Part shown: positions 55,189 through 64,000 of the stretch, in pieces
Position numbering within the stretch: the first letter of the stretch is position 1
How the letters are laid out: each line of letters starts with the position of its first letter
Source: DATEDA01 sp963820965
GTDB lineage: Bacteria; Pseudomonadota; Gammaproteobacteria; Burkholderiales; SG8-39
Assembly (NCBI GenBank): GCA_963820965.1
Contig: CAWGCC010000031.1
Location: 558,001-622,000 of the forward strand
DNA: 64,000 nt
Direction: 5' to 3'
Position numbers and translations under genes: made by a program
The notes under the pieces: model-generated
Seen by the model: the letters and a program-made list of their open reading frames with translations, nothing else
Databases searched by the model: none
What the model was told of the DNA's origin: nothing

Positions 55189-57054
55189 ATGACGACCGCT
55201 CCTGTTCGCAAGATCCCGCTGAACGCGGGCCGCGTCAACGTGACGCGCCGGGAGGACGGAACGATTCTCCTCGCTTCGCCAGAACCGCTTGGTTCTTATC
55301 CGGACAAGCTGACCGAGCGGTTCGTGGATTGGGCGGACAACGCGCCCGAACGCGTTTTCATCGCCCAGCGCGATGCGAGCGGAGCGTGGCGCAGCCTGAC
55401 ATACGCCGAGGCCTATGTTCGCGTGCGCGCGATCGGCGAGGCGCTGATCGAGCGCGAACTTTCCGCCGAACGCCCGATCGCTATCCTCTCGGACAACGAC
55501 ATCGAGCACGCGCTCCTCGCGCTCGGCGCAATGCATGTCGGCGTGCCTTACGTCCCCATCTCCTCGGCCTATTCGCTCGCCTCAGGGGACTACGCAAAGC
55601 TGCGCCACGTCCTCGAGCTCCTCACACCCGGCCTAGTGTTCGCCGCTGACGGTGAGCGGTTCGCCAACGCCATCAACAAAGTCGTGCCGGCGAAGACCGA
55701 GGTGGTTCTCACGCAGGCGCCGATTGCGGGACGCCGGGCGACGCTCTTCCTCGCGCTCGAAGCGGCGTCGCCCACCCTCGCCGTCGACCGCGCCTTTCAG
55801 GCAGTCGGCCCGGACACGATCGCGAAATTCCTGCTCACTTCGGGCTCGACCGGCAACCCCAAGGCGGTCATCAATACCCAACGAATGCTCTGCAGCAATC
55901 AGCAGGTGATCGCGCAAGCGTTGCCGTACCTGCACCAAGTGCCGCCGGTGCTCGTCGACTGGCTGCCCTGGAACCACACGTTTGGCAGCAATCACAACTT
56001 CGGGCTGGTGATCTGGAACGGCGGCACGCTGTACATCGACGATGGCAAGCCAGTGCCCGGGCAGTTCGAGAAGAGCGTGCGTGCCTTGCGCGAGATCGCC
56101 CCGACCGTGTACTTCAATGTGCCGCGCGGGTTCGAGGAGTTGGTACTCTATCTTCGTCGCGAGCCTGAGTTGCGAGAGAGGTTTTTCAGCCGTCTCGGAA
56201 TGCTCTTCTACGCGGGCGCCGGCCTCGCCCAGCCGGTATGGGATGCGATGAACCAACTCGCGGTCGAGACCATCGGCGAGCGGGTCCTTTGGGTAACTGG
56301 GCTCGGGGCTACCGAGACAGGGCCCGCCGCCACCTTCACCATGAGGGACGGCGTGCGCTCGGGCATGATCGGGCTGCCCGGGCCAGGCGTCGAGCTCAAG
56401 CTCGCGCCGGAGGGCGACAAGCTCGAGATGCGCGTTCGAAGTCCGAGCGTCACCCCAGGCTACTGGCGGCAACCCGAGCTCACTCGCGGGTCTCGCGACG
56501 AAGAAGGGTACTACCGCATGGGCGACGCGGTGGGCTTCGTGGATCCGAACGATCCGGAGCAGGGCTTGTTCTTCGACGGACGCGTGGCCGAAGATTTCAA
56601 GCTCTCGACGGGTACCTGGGTAAGCGTCGGGACGTTGCGCGCGAAGGTCATCGCGGCCGGGTCCCCGTACGTGCAGGACGTGGTGATCACCGGACTGAAC
56701 CGAGACGCGCTCGGCGCGCTGGTGTTCCCGAACCTCGAAGCCTGCTTCAGCCTTTGCCCTGATATACGGGAACCCGCGACTGCTGCCGAGGTGCTCTCGC
56801 ATCCGAGCGTGCGCGCGCGATTCCAGGAAGTACTCGACGGGCTCGCTCGCGAATCGACCGGCAGCGCCACACGGATTGGACGCGCGATGGTGCTCGATGA
56901 TCGGCCATCCGTCGCGGCGGGCGAGATCACCGACAAAGGCTCCATCAATCAGCGCGCAGTCCTCAAGCACCGAGCGGTGCTGGTGGAGGAGCTATACGCG
57001 GTGCCCGCCTCAGCACGCGTCCTTGTCGCGAATCCGAAACGGGCGACGCGATAA
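55189..57054 (+). CDS. fcs: Feruloyl-CoA synthase
   Basis: A 621-residue adenylate-forming ligase activating ferulate or a related hydroxycinnamate with ATP and CoA. AMP-binding P-loop: KFLLTSGSTGNPKAVINTQR. Other motifs: DWLPWNHTFGSNHNFGLVIW, GLGATETGPAA, DEEGYYRMGDAVGFVDPNDP. The subfamily-typical AEDFKLSTGTWVSVGTLRAK replaces the usual hinge. Starts MTTAPVRKIPLNAGRVNVTR after a GTAGGAG site. First gene of a plus-strand catabolic operon. Confidence 0.86.
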   Translation: MTTAPVRKIPLNAGRVNVTRREDGTILLASPEPLGSYPDKLTERFVDWADNAPERVFIAQRDASGAWRSLTYAEAYVRVRAIGEALIERELSAERPIAILSDNDIEHALLALGAMHVGVPYVPISSAYSLASGDYAKLRHVLELLTPGLVFAADGERFANAINKVVPAKTEVVLTQAPIAGRRATLFLALEAASPTLAVDRAFQAVGPDTIAKFLLTSGSTGNPKAVINTQRMLCSNQQVIAQALPYLHQVPPVLVDWLPWNHTFGSNHNFGLVIWNGGTLYIDDGKPVPGQFEKSVRALREIAPTVYFNVPRGFEELVLYLRREPELRERFFSRLGMLFYAGAGLAQPVWDAMNQLAVETIGERVLWVTGLGATETGPAATFTMRDGVRSGMIGLPGPGVELKLAPEGDKLEMRVRSPSVTPGYWRQPELTRGSRDEEGYYRMGDAVGFVDPNDPEQGLFFDGRVAEDFKLSTGTWVSVGTLRAKVIAAGSPYVQDVVITGLNRDALGALVFPNLEACFSLCPDIREPATAAEVLSHPSVRARFQEVLDGLARESTGSATRIGRAMVLDDRPSVAAGEITDKGSINQRAVLKHRAVLVEELYAVPASARVLVANPKRATR

Positions 57055-57074
57055 ACAACAAAGGAGGAACGGAC

Positions 57075-57944
57075 GTGAACATCGATCAGCTAATCGCGAT
57101 TGACGTGCACACGCACGCGGAGACGTCCACCCGCATGCTGCCCGACGAGGCGGCCAAGGCGCTGGACGAGGCGAAGGGCCGCTACTTCCGCTACGCGGTG
57201 CAGCACCCGACCATCCCGCAGATGGCGGCCTTCTACCGGGAGCGCAAGATCGGCTTCGTCGTGTTCACCGTGGACAGCGAGCGCGAGATGGGCCTTGCGC
57301 GCATCTCGAACGAGGAAGTCGCGGAGCTCGCCGCCGAGCACTCGGACGTGGCGATTCCGTTCGCGAGCATCGACCCCGCGCGCGGCAAGATGGGCGTGCG
57401 CGAGGCGCGGCGGCTCATCAAGGATTTCGGCGTCAAGGGCTTCAAGTTCCATCCGTCGGTGCAGGGCTTCTATCCCAACGACCGCATGGCCTACCCGCTT
57501 TACGAGGCGATCGCCGAGGCGAAGCTCCCGGCGCTCTTTCATACCGGGCAGACCGGCATCGGAGCCGGGATGCCGGGCGGCGCGGGGATCCGTCTGAAAT
57601 ACTCCAATCCGATCTACATCGACGACGTGGCGGCGGATTTCCCGGACATGCCGATCATCCTCGCGCACCCGTCGGTCCCCTGGCAGGACGAGCAGCTTTC
57701 GGTCGCGACGCACAAGCCCAACTGCTACATCGACCTGTCGGGCTGGTCGCCCAAGTACTTCGAGCCCAAGTTGGTGCAGTACGCCAATACCCTGCTCAAG
57801 GGCAAGGTGCTGTTCGGATCGGACTACCCACTCATATCACCCGAGCGCTGGATGGCGGACTTCGAGAAACTGGACATCAAGCCCGAAGTCCGGCCGCTGA
57901 TCCTGAAAGAGAACGCGGCGAAGCTTCTCAAGCTCCGCGCATAG
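57075..57944 (+). CDS. Amidohydrolase-family protein (TIM-barrel metal hydrolase/decarboxylase)
   Basis: 289 residues; GTG at 57075 after AGGAGGAAC. The metal site is LIAIDVHTHAETS near the N-terminus. Then come FGVKGFKFHPSVQGFYPNDR, LPALFHTGQTGIGAG, PIILAHPSVPWQDE and VLFGSDYPLISPERW with the terminal aspartate. This is the ACMSD/4-oxalomesaconate-hydratase-like branch, which decarboxylates or hydrates aromatic-derived acids. Within the feruloyl-CoA cluster a hydrolase or decarboxylase role on a side-chain product is likely but unproven. Confidence 0.82.
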   Translation: MNIDQLIAIDVHTHAETSTRMLPDEAAKALDEAKGRYFRYAVQHPTIPQMAAFYRERKIGFVVFTVDSEREMGLARISNEEVAELAAEHSDVAIPFASIDPARGKMGVREARRLIKDFGVKGFKFHPSVQGFYPNDRMAYPLYEAIAEAKLPALFHTGQTGIGAGMPGGAGIRLKYSNPIYIDDVAADFPDMPIILAHPSVPWQDEQLSVATHKPNCYIDLSGWSPKYFEPKLVQYANTLLKGKVLFGSDYPLISPERWMADFEKLDIKPEVRPLILKENAAKLLKLRA

Positions 57945-57956
57945 GAGGAGCGAACC

Positions 57957-58718
57957 ATGTCACCGAACGGACAGCCAGCCATCGTCACCGGCGGCGCTTC
58001 CGGCCTCGGCGCCGAGGCCGCGCGCTGGCTCGCCAAGGAGGGCGCGAAGGTCGCGGTCCTCGATCTCAATCTCGACGCGGCGCAGCAGCTCGCCAGCGGG
58101 ATCGGAGGCATTGCGGTCCGCTGCGATGTCTCCGACGCGCAATCGACCGAAGTCGCCGTGGCGCGAGCGCGCGAACAGCTAGGGCCGGCGCGGATCGTCG
58201 TTTGCGCCGCGGGTATCGGAGTCGCGAAACGGATGGTCGGTAAGACCGGGCCGATGCCGCTGGAAGAATTTTCGCGGGTGATCGCCATCAATCTCATCGG
58301 CACGTTCAACGTGATGCGCCTCGCGGCGGCGGACATGACGAGCCTCGCGCCGCTCGCCGACGAGGAACGTGGCGTCATCGTGTGCACAGCCTCGATAGCC
58401 GCGTACGAGGGTCAGATCGGGCAAGTCGCCTATTCAGCGTCGAAGGGAGGCATCGTGTCGATGACGCTGCCGGCAGCACGCGAGCTCGCGCAGTTCGGAA
58501 TTCGCGTCGTCACCATCGCGCCCGGGCTATTCCTCACGCCCCTGCTGGCGAATCTTCCTGAAGAGGCGCAGGAAAGCCTGGCCGCATCGATTCCATTTCC
58601 CCACCGGCTTGGGCAGCCAGACGAATACGCGCGGCTCGTGCTGCACATCGTTTCCAATCTCGCCCTGAACGGCGAAGTCATCCGGCTGGACGGAGCGCTG
58701 CGCTTGGCGCCGAAGTGA
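57957..58718 (+). CDS. SDR-family 3-hydroxyacyl-CoA dehydrogenase (type II-like)
   Basis: 253 residues; GGAGGAGCGAACC precedes the ATG. Rossmann motif AIVTGGASGLGAEAARWLAK, then VVCAAGIGVAKRMVGKTGPM, and catalytic IGQVAYSASKGGIVSMTLPA. The PLEEFSRVIAINLIGTFNVM segment and the TPLLANLPEEAQESLAASIP lid are those of HSD10-type hydroxyacyl-CoA dehydrogenases. In context it would oxidise the beta-hydroxyacyl-CoA made by the enoyl-CoA hydratase at 59861. Confidence 0.86.
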   Translation: MSPNGQPAIVTGGASGLGAEAARWLAKEGAKVAVLDLNLDAAQQLASGIGGIAVRCDVSDAQSTEVAVARAREQLGPARIVVCAAGIGVAKRMVGKTGPMPLEEFSRVIAINLIGTFNVMRLAAADMTSLAPLADEERGVIVCTASIAAYEGQIGQVAYSASKGGIVSMTLPAARELAQFGIRVVTIAPGLFLTPLLANLPEEAQESLAASIPFPHRLGQPDEYARLVLHIVSNLALNGEVIRLDGALRLAPK

Positions 58719-58762
58719 GGAAGGGTTTCGCAGTCACCACGTGCTGCACAAGGAGAAGTTCC

Positions 58763-59740
58763 ATGAACTCAGCCCAGCGGTTCCTGCAGTTCATTGCGGT
58801 AGTCGGCGCGGTCGCAGCGTCGAGCATGGCTTTCGGGCAAAGCTTCCCCTCGAAGCACATCACGTTCGTCCTTCCGTTCCCGCCGGGAGGCTTGACCGAC
58901 CCGGTCGCGCGGATGGTCGGACAGAAGGTGTCGGAAAGCGTCAAGCAACCAGTGATCGTGGAGAACAAGCCGGGAGCGAGCGGAATCATCGCCTCCGAGA
59001 TCGTCAAGAAGGCGCCGCCGGACGGCCATACCCTGCTCTTTGGTTTCACCGGCTCACACGCGGTGAATCAGACGCTCTACTCGAAGCTGCCCTACGATCC
59101 GATCAAGGATTTCCAGCCGATCACGCCGCTCGTCTCGACCAAGTTGATTCTGGTCGTGCATCCCGATAGTCCGGCGAAATCGCCCGCTGATCTCGTGGCG
59201 CTCGCGAAGAAAAAGCCTGGCGGGTTGAGCTTTGCCTCGCAAGGCATCGGGACAGCCGGCCACCTTCTAGGCGAGATGTTCAAGATGCAGACCAAGGCGC
59301 CGTTCGAGCACATCGCTTACAAGGGCTCGGGGCCGGCGCTGCAAGACACGCTCGCCGGAAGAGTGGATTTCTTCTTCGATGCGATGATCACCGCCCTGCC
59401 GCACGTCAAGGAAGGAAAGCTGCGGGCGCTCGCCATCGCCACCAAGACACGCTCGTCACTTTTGCCGAATGTTCCCACGATGGCCGAGGCCGGTTTCCCC
59501 GGCGTCGAGCAGGAGGACTGGTTCGGCGTGTTCGCGCCGGCGGGCACGCCTCCGGCCGTCGTCAAGAAGCTGAACGACGAGTTCGTCAAGGCCGTGCGCA
59601 ATCCGGAGGTCTCGCAGAAGATTACCGATCGAGGCCTCGACGTCGTGACGAGTACGCCGGAGGAATTCGCTGCCCTGATCAAGGCGGATGCCGCCCGGCT
59701 AGGCAAGGTGGTCAAGGATTCGGGCGCTAAAGCCGAGTGA
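58763..59740 (+). CDS. Bug/TctC-family substrate-binding protein
   Basis: 325 residues from ATG at 58763 (AAGGAGAAG site); the signal peptide ends SSMAFGQ. Motifs: FPSKHITFVLPFPPGGLTDP, QPVIVENKPGASGIIASEIV, APPDGHTLLFGFTGSHAVNQ, and DRGLDVVTSTPEEFAALIKA. It is embedded between catabolic genes, so it probably binds the substrate acid of this operon (inference). Confidence 0.9.
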   Translation: MNSAQRFLQFIAVVGAVAASSMAFGQSFPSKHITFVLPFPPGGLTDPVARMVGQKVSESVKQPVIVENKPGASGIIASEIVKKAPPDGHTLLFGFTGSHAVNQTLYSKLPYDPIKDFQPITPLVSTKLILVVHPDSPAKSPADLVALAKKKPGGLSFASQGIGTAGHLLGEMFKMQTKAPFEHIAYKGSGPALQDTLAGRVDFFFDAMITALPHVKEGKLRALAIATKTRSSLLPNVPTMAEAGFPGVEQEDWFGVFAPAGTPPAVVKKLNDEFVKAVRNPEVSQKITDRGLDVVTSTPEEFAALIKADAARLGKVVKDSGAKAE

Positions 59741-59860
59741 AAACTCGTACGGCGAGCGACTAATAGCCCTGACGCGGATAAGGCCCCGCAAACGGTTGGT
59801 CCTATGAGCTTTCACGGACTCCCGCGCTGCCGAGCATTTGCGTAGAACCAGGAGCAGACG

Positions 59861-60631
59861 ATGAGCGAAACGGTTCAACTCGAGCGGGATGGCGATATCG
59901 CGATCGTCCGCCTCAATCGACCGGAAAAGCGCAACGCACTAAACGATCCAACCGTGCTGGCATTACAGGAGACGTTCGCCGAGTTGCCCGGTGATGTGCT
60001 CGCTGTCGTCCTCGATGGCGTCGGCGAGAATTTCTGCGCCGGCCTCGATCTTTCCGAACTAAGAGAGCGCAACGCTGCCGAAGGCATGGCGCACTCTCGG
60101 ATGTGGCATGCCGCGTTCAGCCAGATTCAATTCGGGCCGGCGCCCGTGGTCGCGGTCCTGCGTGGCGCGGTGATCGGCGGCGGCCTCGAACTTGCCTGTT
60201 CCGCCCACGTTCGTGTCGCCGAGCCGTCCGTCTACTACGCTCTCCCCGAGGGCCAGCGCGGCATCTTCGTAGGCGGCGGCGCGTCGGTGCGCCTTCCGCG
60301 CCTCATCGGTTTCTCGCGCATGTCCGACATGATGCTCACCGGACGCGTGTACCGCGCCGAAGAAGGGCAGCAAGTCGGTCTCTCACACTACCTCGTCGGC
60401 GGGGGCGATGGGCTTCAGAAAGCGCTCGATCTCGCGCGCAAGATCGCGCAGAACGCACCGCTCACCAACTTCGCCGTGATGCATGCGCTGCCGCGGATCG
60501 CGGAGGCGAACCAGGACCACGGGTTTTTCACCGAATCGCTCATGGCCGCGATCGCGCAGTCGGACCCGTTGGCGAAGCAGCGGCTGGCGGATTTTCTTGA
60601 GAAGCGCGCACCGAAGGTCGGCCGAAAGTGA
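59861..60631 (+). CDS. Enoyl-CoA hydratase/isomerase (crotonase)
   Basis: 256 residues; CAGGAGCAGACG precedes the ATG. Crotonase signatures: VRLNRPEKRNALNDPTVLAL, GENFCAGLDLSELRERNAAE (oxyanion), AVLRGAVIGGGLELACSAHV (second oxyanion Gly and Glu), and YALPEGQRGIFVGGGASVRL. In the feruloyl-CoA operon it would hydrate the cinnamoyl-CoA double bond. Whether it also cleaves to vanillin-type aldehydes cannot be told. Confidence 0.87.
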   Translation: MSETVQLERDGDIAIVRLNRPEKRNALNDPTVLALQETFAELPGDVLAVVLDGVGENFCAGLDLSELRERNAAEGMAHSRMWHAAFSQIQFGPAPVVAVLRGAVIGGGLELACSAHVRVAEPSVYYALPEGQRGIFVGGGASVRLPRLIGFSRMSDMMLTGRVYRAEEGQQVGLSHYLVGGGDGLQKALDLARKIAQNAPLTNFAVMHALPRIAEANQDHGFFTESLMAAIAQSDPLAKQRLADFLEKRAPKVGRK

Positions 60632-60796
60632 GCGGTCCGCCTGTCCTGCAAGATCGCTCTCGCGTCTTCGAAAAGCAGAGGAACGTCAACTTCCCCCATG
60701 CGCCCGCGCCGATTGAAATCTCGTCGCACATCAGCGATCGCTTCGTAGCGCGCTGACACGGGAAGTTCCATGAATGCTTGATCCTGGAGAGCCCCT

Positions 60797-62455
60797 ATGG
60801 ATTACCGCGCTCCCGTCTCTTCCATTGCGTTCGCAATGGGCCACGGCGGCGGCGCCGATCGCCTTCCGGCATGGGACGACGAAATCGCGCTGCAGGTGCT
60901 GACCGAAGCGGGCCGCTTCATCGAAGCGGAGATCGCGCCGCTCGACCCGATCGCCGATAGCACTCCCGCGAGGCTCGAAGGTGGGCGCGTCGTGCTGCCG
61001 GATGCTTTCGTCGTCGCCTATCGGAAATTTCGTGATGCCGGCTGGTTTGCGTTGACGGGGCCAGAGGAATATGGCGGCCAAGGCCAGGCTCATGTGCTGG
61101 CGAGCGCGCTCACCGAAATGCTTTCGGGGGCCTGCGTGACCTTCCAGATGATCTTGAGCCTGGGGCAAGCGGCCATGCGGGCGATCGCGGCCAACGGCTC
61201 CACGGCGCAGCGCGATCGCTACCTGCCGAAGCTCATCTCCGGAGAGTGGCTCGCGACCATGTGTCTCACCGAGGCTCAAGCCGGTTCGGATCTCAACCCC
61301 ACGCGCACCATGGCCGAACCGAGCGGCGATGGCCGCTATCGCATCACCGGTGCCAAGATCTTCATCTCCGGCGGCGACCAGAACATGACGGATAACGTCG
61401 TCCACTTGGTGCTGGCGCGCACGCCCGATGCGGCGCCCGGAGTGAAGGGACTATCCCTGTTCCTCTGTCCGGCAGCGCTGTCGGATGGACGGCGCAACTC
61501 GGTCGCTGCCGTGCGTCTGGAAGAGAAGATGGGCATGCACGCCTCACCTACCTGCCAAATGGCGTTCGACGGTGCGGAGGCCGAGCTGCTGGGGGCCGAA
61601 GGGCAGGGCCTTGCGAACATGTTCGTGATGATGAACGCCGAGCGGCTTGACACCGCCTTGCAGGGCGTGGGGCTCGGCGAAGTCGCAGGGCAGCGTTCCC
61701 GCGCGTACGCCGCCGAGCGACGCCAGGGGCGTGCTGACGATGGCAGTCCCGCGACCATCAATCAACACGCCGATGTGCAGCGGATGCTCTTGACGCAGAT
61801 GGCTCTTACCGAGGGCTGCCGAGCGCTGTGTTACCGCACCGATGTGGAACTCGAGCTGGGAGTCAATCCGGCGCTAGTGGATTTCTTGACGCCGGTATGC
61901 AAGGCCTTCGCCACCGAGAGCGGCGTGGAGGCGGCACAACTCGCGATCCAGATCCACGGCGGCTACGGGTATCTCAAGGAATACCGCGTCGAGCAGATCC
62001 TGCGCGACGCGCGCATCACGCCGATCTACGAGGGCACCAATGGCATTCAGGCGATCACTCTGGCCGATCGCGTACTGCGCATGAGAGGCGGCGCGCCGGC
62101 GGCCGCGTTCCGTGCCGAGATCGCCCAAGCTCTCCCGGCGGCGGCGCCGGCAACGCAAGCGGCACTGCGCGACGCCTTCGCCCACTGGGAACACGCGACC
62201 GACGTATTGCTGAAGCGGCCCGCTGCCGGAGTCGCTGCCACGAGCTATCTGCGGCTCACCGGGCTGGTCGCGGTCGGGGCGATGTGGGCGCGACTCGAGG
62301 CCGCGGCAGAAAGCTCTCCGAATCCGCAACGCACGCTGGCCGTTGCTCGTTTCTTCTGCGACTGGCTCCTGCCCGAGTGCGGGCATCTCGCCGGTTTGGT
62401 CGCGCGAGGTCTGGATCTCACGTCCGTGCCCGGGCGAGCATTCGAACCGAACTGA
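60797..62455 (+). CDS. Acyl-CoA dehydrogenase
   Basis: 552 residues, longer than the usual 380-390. Motifs: CLTEAQAGSDLNPTRT (flavin loop), YRITGAKIFISGGDQNMTDN, KMGMHASPTCQMAFDGAEAE, and IQIHGGYGYLKEYRVEQILR followed by PIYEGTNGIQAITLADRVLR. The extra C-terminal 110 residues are the Z-type domain of AcdA/FadE-like long forms. It would desaturate an acyl-CoA such as dihydroferuloyl-CoA, feeding the hydratase. Confidence 0.9.
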   Translation: MDYRAPVSSIAFAMGHGGGADRLPAWDDEIALQVLTEAGRFIEAEIAPLDPIADSTPARLEGGRVVLPDAFVVAYRKFRDAGWFALTGPEEYGGQGQAHVLASALTEMLSGACVTFQMILSLGQAAMRAIAANGSTAQRDRYLPKLISGEWLATMCLTEAQAGSDLNPTRTMAEPSGDGRYRITGAKIFISGGDQNMTDNVVHLVLARTPDAAPGVKGLSLFLCPAALSDGRRNSVAAVRLEEKMGMHASPTCQMAFDGAEAELLGAEGQGLANMFVMMNAERLDTALQGVGLGEVAGQRSRAYAAERRQGRADDGSPATINQHADVQRMLLTQMALTEGCRALCYRTDVELELGVNPALVDFLTPVCKAFATESGVEAAQLAIQIHGGYGYLKEYRVEQILRDARITPIYEGTNGIQAITLADRVLRMRGGAPAAAFRAEIAQALPAAAPATQAALRDAFAHWEHATDVLLKRPAAGVAATSYLRLTGLVAVGAMWARLEAAAESSPNPQRTLAVARFFCDWLLPECGHLAGLVARGLDLTSVPGRAFEPN

Positions 62456-62535
62456 AAAGCCCTTCACTGGAGGCCGCTGCAATTTTCGTTCGGTCTTTCT
62501 TGGTCCGAGGCCGTCGTTAGAGGAGGGAGTTCGAC

Positions 62536-62665
62536 GTGAGCGCAATCCAGCTCGACGGAAAAGTCGCTGTGATCACCGGCAGCGGGCGCGGTCTGGGTCT
62601 TGCCTTCGCCCAAGCGCTGGCCAAGGCCGGAGCGGCGGTTGTCATCAATGATATTGACCCAAGTA
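62536..62665 (+). pseudogene. SDR-family N-terminal fragment
   Basis: GTG after AGGAGGGAG; 40 or so codons, MSAIQLDGKVAVITGSGRGL and GLAFAQALAKAGAAVVINDI, give the Rossmann motif of a short-chain dehydrogenase. The sequence then leaves the family at about 62660 and stops at 62748. It is the last gene of the operon, cut at a junction. Confidence 0.68.
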
Positions 62666-63176
62666 GTGCCCGCATGGAAAGGGGAGGGTCAGCTCTTGGA
62701 CAACGTGCGGCGCGAGGTCTCGCTCATCTATCACACCGCGCGCACTGAGCTCGAGGAGCGTATCGTGCGCATCCGCTCGCGCAAACCCGTCATCGTGATG
62801 CCGCTGGCGCGCACCGCGCGCACTTCGTAAGCAACGTGCTCGTTGAGGAAGCCGGCGCCGATTCTATCCGGGGGACGGCGTGGTCCACGAGTACAACCCG
62901 CGCGTCGCGGAGTAGCACGTGCGCTTCGGCGCTATGAATACCTGCTACGGCGCTCAAGCCAGGTCTGGAAGATCGGCCGCAAGAGAATCATCCTGCTAAA
63001 CGACCTCATTCCGACGGTGATCGACTTCTACAACCTGTGAGGCCGCGAGGTAGCCAGCGTCGCGGCGTCTGGCGGGAAGCGAGGTAACATGCGAGGGAGT
63101 CAGCCACCATCTGCTGAGGGCGGTTGTCTCCAGCCCGCACTCGCGGCACTGCGCCGCGTTCTAGAGGAGAACGAAA
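62666..63176. other. Broken stretch of unidentified gene remnants
   Basis: Short frames look formerly coding: DNVRREVSLIYHTARTELEE then RIVRIRSRKPVIVM at 62697-62828, and IGRKRIILLNDLIPTVIDFY at 62971-63040 ending in a stop. They do not join into one frame, and I recognise no family. It lies between the SDR fragment and the GYD gene. Confidence 0.4.
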
Positions 63177-63482
63177 ATGGCCGTTTATGTCCTGTTGAGC
63201 AGCCTTACACCCGCTGGTCGCGAGACCGTTCACAAGAATCCCGAGCGGATCTCCGCCGTCGACAAGGAAATGGAGAAGTTCGGTTGCAAGGTGATCGCCC
63301 GCTACGCCCTGCTCGGCATGTACGATTTCCTCAGCATCGTCGAAGCGCCCGACAACGAGACCATCGCGCACCTCTCCGTCGATCTCGGCGCGCGCGGCAC
63401 GGTCAACATCACGACCTTGCCCGCGATCGATATCAAGACCTTCGTTTCGAAGCTGAGCGGGCCGTCGCATCTCGCGCGTTGA
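63177..63482 (+). CDS. GYD-domain protein
   Basis: 101 residues; GAGGAGAACGAAA precedes the ATG. It starts MAVYVLLSSLTPAGRETVHK and contains GCKVIARYALLGMYDFLSIV, the G-x-YD core of GYD proteins. Then come DNETIAHLSVDLGARGTVNI and TTLPAIDIKTFVSKL. It has a small ferredoxin-like fold, and members are common next to catabolic or oxygenase genes. Function unknown. Confidence 0.82.
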   Translation: MAVYVLLSSLTPAGRETVHKNPERISAVDKEMEKFGCKVIARYALLGMYDFLSIVEAPDNETIAHLSVDLGARGTVNITTLPAIDIKTFVSKLSGPSHLAR

Positions 63483-63502
63483 TGCCGCGGTAGAACGCAC
63501 CC

Positions 63503-63622
63503 GGCGACCCGATTTTCACCGGCACGCCCGAAGGCGTCGGCGCGCTGCAACCCGGTGACCGCATCGACGGCCGCGTCGAAGGCGTCGGCGAGATCGTGCT
63601 GCGGGTCGGCGCTGCCGAGTGA
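63503..63622 (+). pseudogene. Fumarylpyruvate hydrolase 3'-end remnant
   Basis: Forty codons, IFTGTPEGVGALQPGDRIDG and RVEGVGEIVLRVGAAE, parallel the last codons of the intact gene at 54100-54218 with roughly nine bases in ten the same and the same stop. The rest of the gene is absent. It is a diverged paralogue's tail rather than a recent copy. Confidence 0.72.
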
Positions 63623-63702
63623 GCGGAAGCATGCAAGCGGCGCTTGCGCGCTGCTTGCATGGGCCACGGAAGGGCATGGTCCTGCCTCGACGGGTGTCCC
63701 TT

Positions 63703-63882
63703 CTACCCGAGAGGGGTGCGCTCGCCGAGGCGCGCGTAGAGACGATCCAGCTTGTCGCTTATCTCTGCCAGGGATAGGGCGGAGGCAGATCCCGGTCCCG
63801 TCGTCGGATCCTGCTCGATGCTGTCGGCCAGCGAGAGCAGCATCGCCTCGTCGCTGATCCGGTTGCCGTCTGGTAAGGTCAT
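63703..63882 (-). CDS. Possible small protein
   Basis: 59 codons starting MTLPDGNRISDEAMLLSLAD and ending LDRLYARLGERTPLG. GC at third positions is high, and the two helical halves are amphipathic. No clear ribosome site and no known family; it may be real or chance. Confidence 0.35.
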   Translation of the reverse strand: MTLPDGNRISDEAMLLSLADSIEQDPTTGPGSASALSLAEISDKLDRLYARLGERTPLG

Positions 63883-64000
63883 TGGCGTTCGCCTGGAGAT
63901 TCCCGCCGAGCTTGCCTTGCCCGCTGTTTACAAAATCGAACGCCTTATAAGAAGTACCCATCTGCATTTCTCCTAAGTTGACAATGTGGCACTGGAGCGA

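Overview
The window is GC-rich, densely packed DNA from what looks like a betaproteobacterium, probably Burkholderiales. The indications are three tripartite-tricarboxylate (Bug/TctC) solute-binding proteins, many LysR regulators, and a gentisate/aromatic catabolic block. No rRNA, tRNA or CRISPR array was seen.

Layout. 0-4 kb: glyoxylate shunt (malate synthase aceB running off the left edge, isocitrate lyase aceA, a LysR regulator), all carrying several reading-frame breaks that keep the conserved protein sequence, so sequence error is more likely than decay. 4-11 kb: stomatin/NfeD pair, a two-subunit aconitase X, a DUF1223 protein, an MFS carrier, a luciferase-like monooxygenase and a RidA protein. 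11-25 kb: a scarred accessory region with a decayed maleate isomerase-family gene, two copies of one group II intron (one without an ORF, one cut off inside its reverse transcriptase), two truncated tyrosine integrases, an IS91-type transposase remnant and recurrent non-coding segments. These are interspersed with an aminotransferase/cysteine synthase pair, a Mg2+ P-type ATPase with a small cytochrome c, a methyltransferase with a divergent HxlR regulator, and a DEDD exonuclease. 25-38 kb: a LysR-controlled hydrolase/acetyltransferase/cyclophilin-like operon, a MarR-GNAT fusion, a sulfide-quinone-reductase-like flavoprotein, CapA, a dehydratase, an HpaI-type aldolase, Kup and a Bug protein.

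38-43.3 kb holds the most unusual content. An orphan double tail-tube-like protein is followed, past an IS3 scrap, by a tight two-gene operon. Its first gene joins an N-terminal docking domain, a CHAT (caspase-like) protease and a DUF900-type alpha/beta hydrolase. Its second gene carries the same N-terminal docking domain on an unrecognised body. This is the best candidate for an undescribed conflict or cell-suicide system.

43-64 kb: a flavin amine oxidase, a CoA-transferase/SDR operon, then a plus-strand catabolic region. The gentisate part has 3-hydroxybenzoate 6-hydroxylase, gentisate dioxygenase, fumarylpyruvate hydrolase and maleylpyruvate isomerase, with a truncated aromatic-acid transporter. 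The phenylpropenoid part has feruloyl-CoA synthase, amidohydrolase, SDR, Bug protein, enoyl-CoA hydratase and acyl-CoA dehydrogenase. The block ends in broken genes, including a second copy of the fumarylpyruvate hydrolase 3' end.
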